Below, in pieces: positions 1-7,414 of a stretch of 64,000 bases of DNA. A program made the translations under genes and the position numbers. This DNA is from Bacillus sp. Marseille-Q1617 (GTDB taxonomy: Bacteria > Bacillota > Bacilli > Bacillales > Bacillaceae_B). The notes beneath the pieces are model-generated. The model saw nothing but the letters and a program-made list of their open reading frames with translations. It ran no database searches and was not told the DNA's origin. Every line of letters begins with the position of its first letter. Position 1 is the stretch's first letter. The stretch covers positions 310,001 to 374,000 of the forward strand of contig NZ_CAHJXM010000003.1 in the NCBI RefSeq assembly GCF_903645295.1, written 5' to 3'.

Positions 1-88
1 TTCCAAGAGCATTTTTGTTTTTGAATGTGCTCACTACTGCGAATAAAGCTAATAGTGTAACCAATGCTGTAATAATTACAAGACCCAT
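1..88 (-). CDS. yqgW: YqgW-like small membrane protein (DUF2759), partial
   Basis: The minus-strand frame starts at an ATG ending at position 88, preceded by a good ribosome binding site (GAAAGGGG). It encodes a hydrophobic N-terminal helix beginning MGLVIITALVTLLALFAVVS and then a basic stretch (TFKNKN) before it leaves the window. Length, hydrophobic start and position directly upstream of, and divergent from, yqgX match B. subtilis YqgW, a very small single-pass membrane protein of unknown function. Only about 29 residues are visible, so the assignment rests on start sequence and synteny. Confidence 0.7.
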   Translation of the reverse strand, partial: MGLVIITALVTLLALFAVVSTFKNKNALG

Positions 89-313
89 TTATATGACCCC
101 TTTCATTAAAAATGCGTTTTACTAACCGCTTACAAAATACAAATAATCATATGTACATAAATGCACTCATTAACATTTTATATTTTTTTCCTCTGTTTGT
201 CGAGGTCAAAAGTTTGACACTTCTATGGCAAAATCAATTTCTATTTGTTTTTATCTCGTAACGGCTTCTGCTACAATAACAGTATATTGTTAGTAATAGA
301 GGAGTGAAATCAA

Positions 314-946
314 ATGGAATGGAAACAGATTCCTTTAGGGCCGCTGCAAACAAATTGCTATATTCTATGGAACGATAGGAAAAAATGTTTGATCATCGAT
401 CCTGGTGCAGAAGGAGAAAAATTAGTAAATTGGCTGAATGAAAATAATCTTGAGCCGCTGGCGATTTTATTGACTCATGCTCATTTTGATCATATTGGCG
501 CAGTCGATACAGTCAGGGATACATATAAGGTACCGGTATATATCCATGAGAAGGAGTCGGGATGGCTGACTGACCCCGGCTTGAATGGTTCCGGTTTGTT
601 AGGGATGGGAAGTATTCAATGCAGTCCCGCAGAAAAAGTATTCTCTTCTGAAAAAACGGTCACCATTGAGGATTTTACGCTTGAACTTTTTCAAACGCCC
701 GGCCACTCTCCTGGAAGTCTTTCTTATTATGTACAAAATGAAGGAATAGTATTTGCCGGAGACACACTTTTTATGGGAAGCATCGGGCGTAGTGATCTGC
801 CTGGCGGGAATCATGAACAGCTGCTGTCCAGTATACATGACCATCTGCTCACCCTCCCGGAAGAAACAGTCGTCCTTCCCGGGCATGGTCCCACAACTAC
901 AGTTGGGCATGAGATGGACGGCAATCCATTCTTGAATGGGTTTTAA
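314..946 (+). CDS. yqgX: MBL-fold hydrolase YqgX (glyoxalase II-like)
   Basis: This 210-residue protein of the metallo-beta-lactamase superfamily carries the metal-binding motif THAHFDH at about residues 57-63, further ligands in the TPGHSPGS segment (His near 130) and GDTLF (Asp near 150), and a late LPGHGPTT histidine. The layout is that of glyoxalase II-like hydrolases, so a thioester or bacillithiol-conjugate substrate is likely, but the substrate is not shown by the sequence. It lies alone between the divergent yqgW and convergent yqgY, with a bidirectional terminator just downstream. The ATG is preceded by GAGGAGTG. Confidence 0.9.
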   Translation: MEWKQIPLGPLQTNCYILWNDRKKCLIIDPGAEGEKLVNWLNENNLEPLAILLTHAHFDHIGAVDTVRDTYKVPVYIHEKESGWLTDPGLNGSGLLGMGSIQCSPAEKVFSSEKTVTIEDFTLELFQTPGHSPGSLSYYVQNEGIVFAGDTLFMGSIGRSDLPGGNHEQLLSSIHDHLLTLPEETVVLPGHGPTTTVGHEMDGNPFLNGF

Positions 947-964
947 TATAAATTGGTGATGAAT

Positions 965-1004
965 AAAAAAATTCCCTTTAGCTTATGCTAAAGGGAATTT
1001 TTTT
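965..1004. terminator. bidirectional terminator between yqgX and yqgY
   Basis: A perfect stem, AATTCCCTTTAGC paired with GCTAAAGGGAATT around a TTAT loop, is flanked by A-tracts on the left and T-tracts on the right. It can therefore end transcription from both convergent genes. It overlaps the stop codon of yqgY. Confidence 0.9.
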
Positions 1005-1248
1005 AGTGTCCTCCTGCACCCGGAGTCATCATAAAGGTCGTCCAGTAAGTAAACCCAGCGAAGAACACAGTTAGATAGGCACCGAAAATATAAATATACA
1101 TACGTTCGGAAAGTTTTAAGTAGCTTAACATAATGAAGAATCCTGTTTGGCCTAAAAAGATTAATGATGTCGTTGTCATATCGCCAAGATAAAACATTAC
1201 AGCAAAAATTCCAGTCCAGAATCCAAGAACTCTGTACATACGATCCAT
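1003..1248 (-). CDS. yqgY: YqgY family protein (DUF2626)
   Basis: This is an 81-residue integral membrane protein with about three hydrophobic segments (residues 8-22, 26-43 and 50-70). It begins MDRMYRVLGFWTGIFAVMFY and ends in a Gly/Ala/His tail, and it closely resembles B. subtilis YqgY in sequence and length. An upstream in-frame ATG exists (at 1281), but the ATG at 1248 has the ribosome binding site GGAGGG eight bases away and matches the family start. The function is unknown. It sits between yqgX and mgsR as in B. subtilis. Confidence 0.88.
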   Translation of the reverse strand: MDRMYRVLGFWTGIFAVMFYLGDMTTTSLIFLGQTGFFIMLSYLKLSERMYIYIFGAYLTVFFAGFTYWTTFMMTPGAGGH

Positions 1249-1673
1249 ATGTAACCCTCCTTTGCACCCTAAGTCCATCATTCAATATTATAAATGAATC
1301 ATACTGCAAAAGTAAATATCTGTTTGATGATAGTTTGTGACGATTACGTGATATCTACTCTAAGAACTTCAATATATAGCATGATTTCTTACGGCAGCAT
1401 CCTGTTGAGACAGCGAAGCTTTATAATATGATACCCTCGTTTTTTTGATATAAGCTTATTTGTACAATTTTGTATAGCCTTTTTACAATTAAAAAGGTTC
1501 ATTAAAAAGCCGTAAAACCAGGTCCTGTATTAGGGAGCAGCGTTTATTTTAGTTTTTAAAAAAATAATCACAAAATCCTGAGTGAAAATACTGTACAAAA
1601 GTTATACAAAAAGTATACAATGAGTGTAATTAAAAAAGTAACTTGCTTATATACAAATTAAGGAGGATTTATA
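1249..1673. promoter_or_regulatory. intergenic region upstream of mgsR with 11-bp direct repeats
   Basis: About 420 bases separate the divergent yqgY and mgsR. I see no gene or clear SigB promoter (GTTT...GGGWAW) here. The only marked structure is three head-to-tail 11-bp units at 1594-1626 (TACAAAAGTTA, TACAAAAAGTA, TACAATGAGTG), spaced one helical turn apart, about 50 bases before the mgsR start. They could be an operator, but nothing in the sequence proves binding. Confidence 0.35.
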
Positions 1674-2054
1674 ATGGAAAACTTAACGTTCTTTACTTAT
1701 CCAAGCTGCACCTCTTGTAGAAAAGCAAAAAAATGGCTGAATGCAAACTCGATCGAATTTGATGAACGTCATCTTTTTAGGGATACACCCACTCATGAGG
1801 AACTGGTTCAATTACTCTCCCTCACGACAGAAGGACTTGATGAAATCCTGGCCACCCGGAGCCAGACATTCAAAAATTTAGGGAAAGATGTGGATGACCT
1901 CCCGCTATCCCAGGTGATTGACTTAATTGTTCAGGAACCGAAGCTTCTTCGCCGCCCTTTATTAACTGACGGAAAAAAGCTGGTTGTCGGATTTAATCCG
2001 GATGGCCTGAAAAGCTTTTCAGGCAAAAAGCCCAGTTTGAAGAAGAGCAGTTGA
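1674..2054 (+). CDS. mgsR: MgsR, Spx/ArsC-family stress regulator
   Basis: This 126-residue protein has the thioredoxin-like ArsC/Spx fold. The redox CxxC switch CTSC lies at residues 12-15, and the family motifs RDTPT (about 37-41) and RRPLL (about 91-95) are present. In B. subtilis MgsR (YqgZ) binds RNA polymerase and controls part of the general stress regulon, and it sits at this same place between yqgY and the comG operon. The ATG has a strong AAGGAGG site. Length equals the B. subtilis protein. Spx itself is the paralogous alternative, but context and motifs favour MgsR. Confidence 0.85.
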   Translation: MENLTFFTYPSCTSCRKAKKWLNANSIEFDERHLFRDTPTHEELVQLLSLTTEGLDEILATRSQTFKNLGKDVDDLPLSQVIDLIVQEPKLLRRPLLTDGKKLVVGFNPDGLKSFSGKKPSLKKSS

Positions 2055-2078
2055 TTGAAGGAATGATGAGGAGAATCG

Positions 2079-2114
2079 AAAAGGCAGGCACCTTATGGGA
2101 TGCCTGCCTTTTCT
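2079..2114 (+). terminator. terminator after mgsR
   Basis: The stem AAAAGGCAGGCA pairs with TGCCTGCCTTTT around a 10-base loop, 25 bases past the mgsR stop. Its 3' side runs directly into the right half of a hairpin-repeat unit. Confidence 0.8.
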
Positions 2115-2403
2115 TATGCTTGTCGTCTCTGAACGAGCCGCCTCCGCTTTTCTTGTATCCAGCTCCAGGGCTTAGAGGCTCGAGGTCATAAGTCAAGCCA
2201 CCCAAAAAGGCAAAGAACGCCTTTCCGGGTGGCTCGACTTATGCTTGTCGCCTCTGGGCGAAGCCCTTCCGCTTTTAATTGTGTCCAGCTCCGGCGGCTA
2301 GGAGCTCGAGGTCATAAGCTAAACTTACCAAAAAGGCAAAGAGCGCCTTTCCGGTAAGTTCATCTTATGCTTGTCGCTCCTGAACGAGCCGCCTCCGCTT
2401 TTC
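2113..2403 (+). repeat. HR1 hairpin repeats: right-half fragment plus two full units
   Basis: 2113-2152 is a lone right half (CTTATGCTTGTCG ... GCCTCCGCTTTTC). It is followed by a type-B unit at 2153-2277 and a type-A unit at 2281-2403. Each unit folds as nested arms. In unit B the outer arm is GGGCTTAGAGGC with GCCTCT...AAGCCC and the inner arm is AAGCCACCC with GGGTGGCTC. In unit A the outer arm is GGCTAGGAGC with GCTCCT...GAGCC and the inner arm is AACTTACC with GGTAAGTT. The shared centre is AAAAAGGCAAAG.RCGCCTTTCC. The cluster lies between convergent mgsR and tRNA-Gln. Confidence 0.9.
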
Positions 2404-2406
2404 GTA

Positions 2407-2478
2407 CTGGGCTAGCTGGATTCGAACCAACGCATGTCGCAGTCAAAGTGCGATGCCTTACCGCTTGGCTATAGCCCA
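2407..2478 (-). tRNA. tRNA-Gln (anticodon TTG)
   Basis: Read on the minus strand this is a complete cloverleaf. The acceptor arm is TGGGCTA with TAGCCCA, the D arm is GCC...GGC, and the anticodon stem TCGCA/TGCGA encloses the loop CTTTGAC (anticodon TTG). The T arm GTTGG/CCAGC encloses TTCGAAT. The discriminator is G and the CCA end is not encoded. It is a solitary tRNA gene lying tail-to-tail with mgsR. Confidence 0.95.
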
Positions 2479-2676
2479 TTGTTGTTGCTACATTGGATAG
2501 TATGAGAAGGCGGGCAAAAAAATATACAATGTTTTAAAAGTTTTCTTCAAATTTTAACTTAAGTGAGAAGTGTCCGCTATTTTTGAATCAAAATTGAACG
2601 AACTAAGCTTTAACATCAAAAAAAATAAAGGGTTTTGTAAATTTTTGTCGTATATATTATTTATAGAACATGAAAG

Positions 2677-3762
2677 GTGGTGCCAATCACGATTTATCAA
2701 TCGGTAGAGTCTCTTTCAGAAATTATGCTCAAAGATGCAATCAGTAATGATGCATCCGATATTCATCTGATTCCCCGACTCCATGATTACAACATCCAGT
2801 TCCGTAAAACGGGGGTGCTGTCCCCATTCCAATCGGTTCCTCTCGAACAAGGAGAGCGCCTGATCGCTCATCTAAAGTTCATGGCATCAATGGATATCGG
2901 AGAAAAACGGAAACCTCAAAGCGGTTCCTTCAACATGACCATCAGGAACTCACCCGTTTCCCTCAGAATATCGACCCTGCCAACCAATCACCTCAAAGAA
3001 AGCCTCGTCATACGGATACTCCCAACAAAGCTCCATATATCACTCGAACAAATGTCGCTTTATCCCTCTTCAGCCAAAAAACTCCTTGCCCTTCTGATGT
3101 ATTCCCATGGCCTCATCATTTTCACAGGACCGACCGGCAGCGGAAAAACCACTACCTTGTACTCGCTAGTCCATCACTGTTCATCCGCCCTCAACCGCAA
3201 TGTGATCACATTGGAAGATCCCATCGAAAAAGATCATGAAGATATGGTACAGATCCAAGTGAATGAAAAAGCGGGGATCACCTATTCAACAGGATTGAAA
3301 GCCATTTTGAGGCATGATCCCGATATCATCATGGTGGGCGAGATCCGCGATAAGGAAACGGCGGAAATTGCTATAAGGGCTAGTTTGACGGGGCATTTAG
3401 TATTGACAACATTACACACCAAAGACGCAAAGAGCGCTGTTTACAGGTTGATGGAATTGGGGATTCACTGGCATGATATCCAACAGACATTGATTGCGGT
3501 GTCGGCTCAACGGCTCCTGAAGCTACGCTGTCCAGTCTGTGACTTGGACTGTAAGGGTGAGTGCAAAGGAAGGGGAGCGGTTAAAAGGGCTTCAGTTTAT
3601 GAGATTGTGACGGGGAGCGCTCTAAAAGAAGTTATTAAAGAAGCAAGAGGGGAAGAGGCTTACTATCAGTATCCTACTCTTCGATCATTGATTAACAAGG
3701 GGGTGGCACTGGGATTTGTTCCAGAAGCTGAGTTCCGGAAATGGATTCATGAGGAAACCTGA
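2677..3762 (+). CDS. comGA: ComGA competence pseudopilus assembly ATPase
   Basis: This is the type II/IV secretion ATPase that powers the competence pseudopilus for DNA uptake. It has the Walker A GPTGSGKTTT (about residues 149-158), the Asp box around LEDPIE, Walker B DIIMVGEIRD (about 216-225) and the His box HLVLTTLHT. A late Cys cluster (CPVC...C...C, about 287-299) resembles the zinc site of PilB-like ATPases. The start is uncertain. GTG 2677 overlaps the GAAAGGTGG site, and ATC 2686 or ATT 2692 fit the spacing better, but all give nearly the same protein. It is the first gene of the seven-gene comG operon. The upstream AT-tracts include an imperfect AATA-N5-TTTT near 2626, not a clear ComK box pair. 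Confidence 0.95.
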   Translation: MVPITIYQSVESLSEIMLKDAISNDASDIHLIPRLHDYNIQFRKTGVLSPFQSVPLEQGERLIAHLKFMASMDIGEKRKPQSGSFNMTIRNSPVSLRISTLPTNHLKESLVIRILPTKLHISLEQMSLYPSSAKKLLALLMYSHGLIIFTGPTGSGKTTTLYSLVHHCSSALNRNVITLEDPIEKDHEDMVQIQVNEKAGITYSTGLKAILRHDPDIIMVGEIRDKETAEIAIRASLTGHLVLTTLHTKDAKSAVYRLMELGIHWHDIQQTLIAVSAQRLLKLRCPVCDLDCKGECKGRGAVKRASVYEIVTGSALKEVIKEARGEEAYYQYPTLRSLINKGVALGFVPEAEFRKWIHEET

Positions 3763-4771
3763 TGAACAGGGGAAATTTCTGAAGCGAATAGGTGATCTGC
3801 TTGAGAAAGGCTACACATTTTCAGAAGCGATTGATTTTTTACTTTTGCCTGGGAGGAATGGCCCTAAGAAATTAAGGAAGAGGATCACCCACTCCCTTCA
3901 AAAAGGAGAATCGCTTTCCACCATCTTTGACCGGCAGCTAAAACTGCCGAAACAGGTTTCCGCTCAAATTTTTTTCGCTGAACACCATGGTCAGATGGGG
4001 GAGACACTAATCGAAGCAGGCAGTTACCTCCTGAAAAAGAATGAGGAGAAACAAAAGGTACTCCGGGTCATTCAGTATCCAGTCTTATTGGTACTGGTGG
4101 CGATTATTTTGATGGTGCTCCTTCGCAATATCCTGTTTCCCCGTTTTCAAGCCTTATACAGTTCACTTGGATACGAACAGACAAGCAGCTTGAATTATCT
4201 GTTGTGGTTTATTGAAAGCTTTCCTACTTATTTTTTTGGATTCATGCTGATCCTGGCAATCGCTGCCCCCTTCCTGTACTTCTTCCAACACAAACTTTTT
4301 CGAGTGAAGCATTTCATTTTCCTTACAAAGATTCCGCTGCTGTCTTATTTCATCCAACACCATCATACTCACTTCTTTGCTAGGGAACTCAGCTTTCTCC
4401 TTAAAAACGGCGTGTCCATCACGGAATCTTTAACGATCATTGAAAAACAGTCATTCCGTCCTTCCATGCAATACATTTCGAAGAAGCTCCTGAATGGATT
4501 GAAAGAAGGAAAACCGCTGTATGAATGCACTGCGGGTTTGTCACTTTTTCAGCAAGAGTTTTCATATGTGGTTGCTCATGGTCAAAAGAACGGGAGGCTC
4601 GCCGATGAGTTGAAACTGTTCAGTGACATTTGCTTTACGGAACTTGAAGAAAAAGGGAATCAATTATTGAGGTACATCCAGCCAACGATTTTTGCCTTCG
4701 TCGGGTTATTCATCATGGCCATTTATTTTTCAATCATGATGCCGTTATTCCAAATGATGCAAGGGATCTAA
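3749..4771 (+). CDS. comGB: ComGB pseudopilus inner-membrane platform protein
   Basis: This type II secretion F-domain (GspF/PilC) protein of about 340 residues has two cytoplasmic four-helix F domains and three predicted membrane segments (roughly residues 105-130, 155-180 and 315-338). It recruits ComGA and assembles the pilins. The start is set at ATG 3749, overlapping comGA by 14 bases, because the product then starts MRKPDEQGKF just before the first F domain. An in-frame ATG lies further upstream inside comGA. It is translationally coupled to its neighbours. Confidence 0.92.
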   Translation: MRKPDEQGKFLKRIGDLLEKGYTFSEAIDFLLLPGRNGPKKLRKRITHSLQKGESLSTIFDRQLKLPKQVSAQIFFAEHHGQMGETLIEAGSYLLKKNEEKQKVLRVIQYPVLLVLVAIILMVLLRNILFPRFQALYSSLGYEQTSSLNYLLWFIESFPTYFFGFMLILAIAAPFLYFFQHKLFRVKHFIFLTKIPLLSYFIQHHHTHFFARELSFLLKNGVSITESLTIIEKQSFRPSMQYISKKLLNGLKEGKPLYECTAGLSLFQQEFSYVVAHGQKNGRLADELKLFSDICFTELEEKGNQLLRYIQPTIFAFVGLFIMAIYFSIMMPLFQMMQGI

Positions 4772-4798
4772 AGAAAAACATAAAGGGAGGAACACTTA

Positions 4799-5116
4799 AT
4801 GCTGAATAATGAAAAAGGATTTACCATGATCGAAATGATGATTGTCCTGCTTGTCATTTCGGTTCTATTATTTGTGACAATCCCAAATGTCACCAGTCAA
4901 AGTAACAAGATCAATTCCAAAGGGTGTGAAGCGTTCATGAACATGGTGGAGGGGCAGGTGGAAGCTTATAAAATGGATGGAAACACGGAACCGGTCAGTA
5001 TGGCTGAATTAGTGACAAAAAAGTATTTGAACCCAGAATATCAAAAATGTCCTGACGGCAGCTCCCTTACAATCGATGCGGGAGGGAACGTGGTAAAAGT
5101 AAGTGTGGGAGATTAA
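4799..5116 (+). CDS. comGC: ComGC major competence pseudopilin
   Basis: This 105-residue class III prepilin has a short basic leader and the prepilin peptidase site KGFTMIEMM (cleaved between Gly and Phe, with Glu at +5). A hydrophobic N-terminal helix follows (MIVLLVISVLLFVTI). Two later Cys residues (KGCEAF and QKCPDG) can form the intramolecular disulfide known in ComGC. It is the main subunit of the DNA-uptake pilus, processed by ComC and assembled by ComGA/GB. The ATG has AAAGGGAGG upstream. Confidence 0.95.
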   Translation: MLNNEKGFTMIEMMIVLLVISVLLFVTIPNVTSQSNKINSKGCEAFMNMVEGQVEAYKMDGNTEPVSMAELVTKKYLNPEYQKCPDGSSLTIDAGGNVVKVSVGD

Positions 5117-5558
5117 AAAACGCCTCCACACTCAAAATGGTTTTACTTTCATAGAAATGATGATTGTCTTACTTGTATTCTCCATCCTGATAAACTTCGC
5201 TGCTTTTTCAACAGAACCATTAAAAAAGCAGACTGTAAAAAGTCTGTTCATTTCCCAGCTCCAATCAGATCTCTACTTGATACAAAGCCACAGTATTTTC
5301 TCGCAATCTTCTCTCACTTTAGTTTTCTATCCCTATGCAAATAAATATATCGCGAAAGATTATTACGGGACCACTCTGGTTTCCAGGGAACTGCCGGCCG
5401 GAATTGAGCTTTCTGAACTGAACAGGTTGAATGAAATCGTATTTAACTCCTCTGGAAATACGAATCGGTTCGGTCCAGTGTATTTCAATTATGAAAGCTC
5501 CACTATTAAGCTATCATTTCAAATCGGGCAAGGGAGATTTTATGTACAGGAACTCTAA
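5103..5558 (+). CDS. comGD: ComGD minor pseudopilin
   Basis: This 151-residue minor prepilin has the processing motif NGFTFIEMM followed by the helix MIVLLVFSILINFAAF, and the rest is a soluble domain. GTG 5103 is the start; it overlaps the comGC stop by 14 bases, which implies translational coupling. The protein is part of the tip or initiation complex of the competence pilus. Confidence 0.9.
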   Translation: MWEIKKRLHTQNGFTFIEMMIVLLVFSILINFAAFSTEPLKKQTVKSLFISQLQSDLYLIQSHSIFSQSSLTLVFYPYANKYIAKDYYGTTLVSRELPAGIELSELNRLNEIVFNSSGNTNRFGPVYFNYESSTIKLSFQIGQGRFYVQEL

Positions 5559-5856
5559 TGGATTTTCAATGGCTGAGAATGTAATTGCCCTCAGCTGCTT
5601 TATGATGATAATGACTTTTTTCCTTCCTTTTTGCATAAAGATGATGATGACTCTGGAGGAAAAACAGCATAGGGTGGAAGCCTTGAAGTTTCTGCAGGAA
5701 GGAATGGAACAGGCGATTGTTACGAATGACTTCAAATCTTATAACCGTACGTTTGAAGGTATCCGCTACTCCTTCAGCTGGGAAGATGTGAACACGGATG
5801 CTTGTGTATCTTATACAAAGGGGAGTGTCATTAATGAAGTCTGTGCTGCAGAATAA
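5542..5856 (+). CDS. comGE: ComGE minor pseudopilin
   Basis: This 104-residue protein starts MYRNSNGFSMAENVIALSCF, with a prepilin-like NGFSMAEN motif and an N-terminal membrane helix. ATG 5542 is preferred over longer in-frame starts because the prepilin leader should be short and GGGAG precedes it. It overlaps comGD by 17 bases. Confidence 0.87.
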   Translation: MYRNSNGFSMAENVIALSCFMMIMTFFLPFCIKMMMTLEEKQHRVEALKFLQEGMEQAIVTNDFKSYNRTFEGIRYSFSWEDVNTDACVSYTKGSVINEVCAAE

Positions 5857-6289
5857 TAAGGGATTCACGCTTTTGGATGCACTCCTGTCCCTATTGGTAT
5901 TGTCGATTATTTCACTCAGCTTCCCACTGATCATGAAAGGATTCCAAACCATAAAAACAGTGAGCGTCCCGCCCCGTTATTATGAATGGAATTTGTTCAG
6001 CGAAAGTCTGAGGAATGAGATGTGGGGAAGCGGGAATATCATGATATCACCTGAGCAGCTCTCATTTGATAAAGAAGGTGAAAGAATTACCTATGAACGA
6101 TACCAAAACTCCATTCGCAGGAAAGTGAATGAAAGAGGACATGAAGTCGTGCTGCAATCGATTCATACCCTTGCTTTTTCCCAAGTGCCGCAAGGGGTAA
6201 AGGTGGAAATCAAATTTGAAAAAGGGGAGGGCATGGAAAGTGAGTTTTATTACTTTCAAAAGAATCCTACTTCGGAAATTCCTGGGTGA
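5834..6289 (+). CDS. comGF: ComGF competence pseudopilus protein
   Basis: This 151-residue protein begins MKSVLQNNKGFTLLDALLSL, with the prepilin-like KGFTLLDAL motif and a membrane helix ending near residue 35, followed by a ComGF-family soluble domain. In-frame starts lie upstream, but ATG 5834 has AAAGGGGAG at good distance and gives the standard short leader. It overlaps comGE by 23 bases. It is a minor pilin of the uptake machinery. Confidence 0.88.
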   Translation: MKSVLQNNKGFTLLDALLSLLVLSIISLSFPLIMKGFQTIKTVSVPPRYYEWNLFSESLRNEMWGSGNIMISPEQLSFDKEGERITYERYQNSIRRKVNERGHEVVLQSIHTLAFSQVPQGVKVEIKFEKGEGMESEFYYFQKNPTSEIPG

Positions 6290-6635
6290 AGATGGAATTA
6301 TCTTGCCTTATTCTCTCCTGCTCTTAATTTTGGTGATGATGACGGGGGCTGCCTCGACAAGCCTTTTTCTAAGCAAGTATCAATATTTAACCAACATGGG
6401 GAAAGTGTATGAGAGGAAAGTAAGCATTGCGCATGGCGTGCTGCTTGGGATTGAACGAGGAACGGAGGGAACCGTTCAGCTTATAGGACCTTATGGACAA
6501 ACCAAATTAACGACCACTCAACTGACTGAAGAGGAAATGATAATGGAAATCACCTATCAATCTAGTGATAAGGTTTTTAAGCCAGTCTCTGTTGTGTATA
6601 ATAAGGAAACAAAACACATTACAGATTGGAAGTAA
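6240..6635 (+). CDS. comGG: ComGG competence pseudopilus protein
   Basis: This is a 131-residue protein with one strongly hydrophobic segment (about residues 20-42, IILPYSLLLLILVMMTG) and a small soluble domain. As in B. subtilis ComGG, no prepilin GFTxxE motif is visible. GTG 6240 is chosen because AAAGGGGAGGG lies eight bases before it. It overlaps comGF by 50 bases, and it closes the comG operon. Confidence 0.85.
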   Translation: MSFITFKRILLRKFLGEDGIILPYSLLLLILVMMTGAASTSLFLSKYQYLTNMGKVYERKVSIAHGVLLGIERGTEGTVQLIGPYGQTKLTTTQLTEEEMIMEITYQSSDKVFKPVSVVYNKETKHITDWK

Positions 6636-6640
6636 TACGG

Positions 6641-7141
6641 ATGGCGATTTTTTTGGTAGGTTTTATGGGAGTCGGAAAGACCACGGTTGGTAAAGAGCTT
6701 GGGAAGCTGCAGCAGCTGCCTGTCATCGATATGGACCACTTCATAGAAGAGAAGGAAGACCGGGTCATCAAAGATATCTTCAGGGTGAAAGGGGAAGATC
6801 ACTTTCGTGCAATTGAAACAGAGGCATTGAAGGAACTGATGATAAAAGAAGCGGTCGTTACCACGGGAGGAGGAATTATTGAAAGAAAAGAGAACAGAGA
6901 AATGCTGGCAGCCGCTGAGACCGTGTTCCATTTGTTCTGTTCTTTTGAGGTTTTGTGGGAACGGCTGAAGGAAGACTCCGAGCGTCCGCTGGTACAATCA
7001 AATTCCATGGACGGCTTGCTTGAGCTATACAATCGCCGCTTGCCCCTATATAGGAGTGTCAGTAAGGCTGAAATTGATACTACGTACAAAACAATTGATG
7101 AAACGATAAATGAATTCAGGCGTAATCTCACTTTTGATTAA
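6641..7141 (+). CDS. aroK: shikimate kinase AroK
   Basis: This 166-residue P-loop kinase phosphorylates shikimate at the 3-OH with ATP, the fifth step to chorismate. It has Walker A GFMGVGKTTVG (about residues 7-17), the shikimate-binding region DMDHFIE (Asp near 32-34), the TTGGGI loop (about 76-81) and a lid segment ERPLVQ. ATG 6641 follows comGG by five bases, so it is probably read from the comG transcript as well as any own promoter. B. subtilis has no such gene here, so this position is a difference from the model order. Confidence 0.9.
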   Translation: MAIFLVGFMGVGKTTVGKELGKLQQLPVIDMDHFIEEKEDRVIKDIFRVKGEDHFRAIETEALKELMIKEAVVTTGGGIIERKENREMLAAAETVFHLFCSFEVLWERLKEDSERPLVQSNSMDGLLELYNRRLPLYRSVSKAEIDTTYKTIDETINEFRRNLTFD

Positions 7142-7188
7142 ATTCAGAAGCGCTGGATATACTGATAGAAGCGGAAGGTGGTGCCCTT

Positions 7189-7371
7189 GTGTCAGTAAAT
7201 GATTACGTGAAATTCATAACCCAGACATTTGTTCAGCATTATGATAAATCTCCCCATGAACGAAAATCACTCAAACACCAAAGGAAGAATCAGCGGCCCC
7301 CATTCTTATTCAGATGGTTTGGGATCGTGCCTTATGCATTTATGGTTTTGTTTAAAAAGAATAAAAAATAG
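7189..7371 (+). CDS. yqzE: YqzE-like small protein
   Basis: This 60-residue basic protein starts at GTG 7189 behind GGAAGGTGG. A polar N-terminus (SVNDYVKFITQTFVQHYD) leads to a short aromatic hydrophobic segment near the C-terminus (FLFRWFGIVPYAFMVLF) and a Lys-rich end. Size, sequence type and place right after the comG operon match B. subtilis YqzE, which has no known function. Confidence 0.8.
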   Translation: MSVNDYVKFITQTFVQHYDKSPHERKSLKHQRKNQRPPFLFRWFGIVPYAFMVLFKKNKK

Positions 7372-7403
7372 GAACCGCCGCTGTGGATTGCAGGGCGGTT
7401 TCC
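7371..7403. terminator. terminator between convergent yqzE and yqhG
   Basis: GGAACCGCC pairs with GGCGGTTTCC (one bulged base) across a 13-base loop. The T-tract is short, so termination may be weak. It serves the end of both the com/aroK/yqzE and yqhH/yqhG transcripts. Confidence 0.6.
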
Positions 7404-7414
7404 TTATGGCGGGA

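Noticed and set aside
1993..2170. A possible frameshifted tail of mgsR (frame reading QKAQFEEEQLIEGMMRRI after 2016)
   Set aside because: The frame as it stands already gives the normal 126-residue length of MgsR. The alternative frame looks protein-like, so raw reads could be checked, but nothing requires it.
2515..2676. ComK boxes (AAAA-N5-TTTT pairs) before comGA
   Set aside because: The region is rich in A and T runs, but no perfect pair at a standard distance was found; only an imperfect AATA-N5-TTTT.
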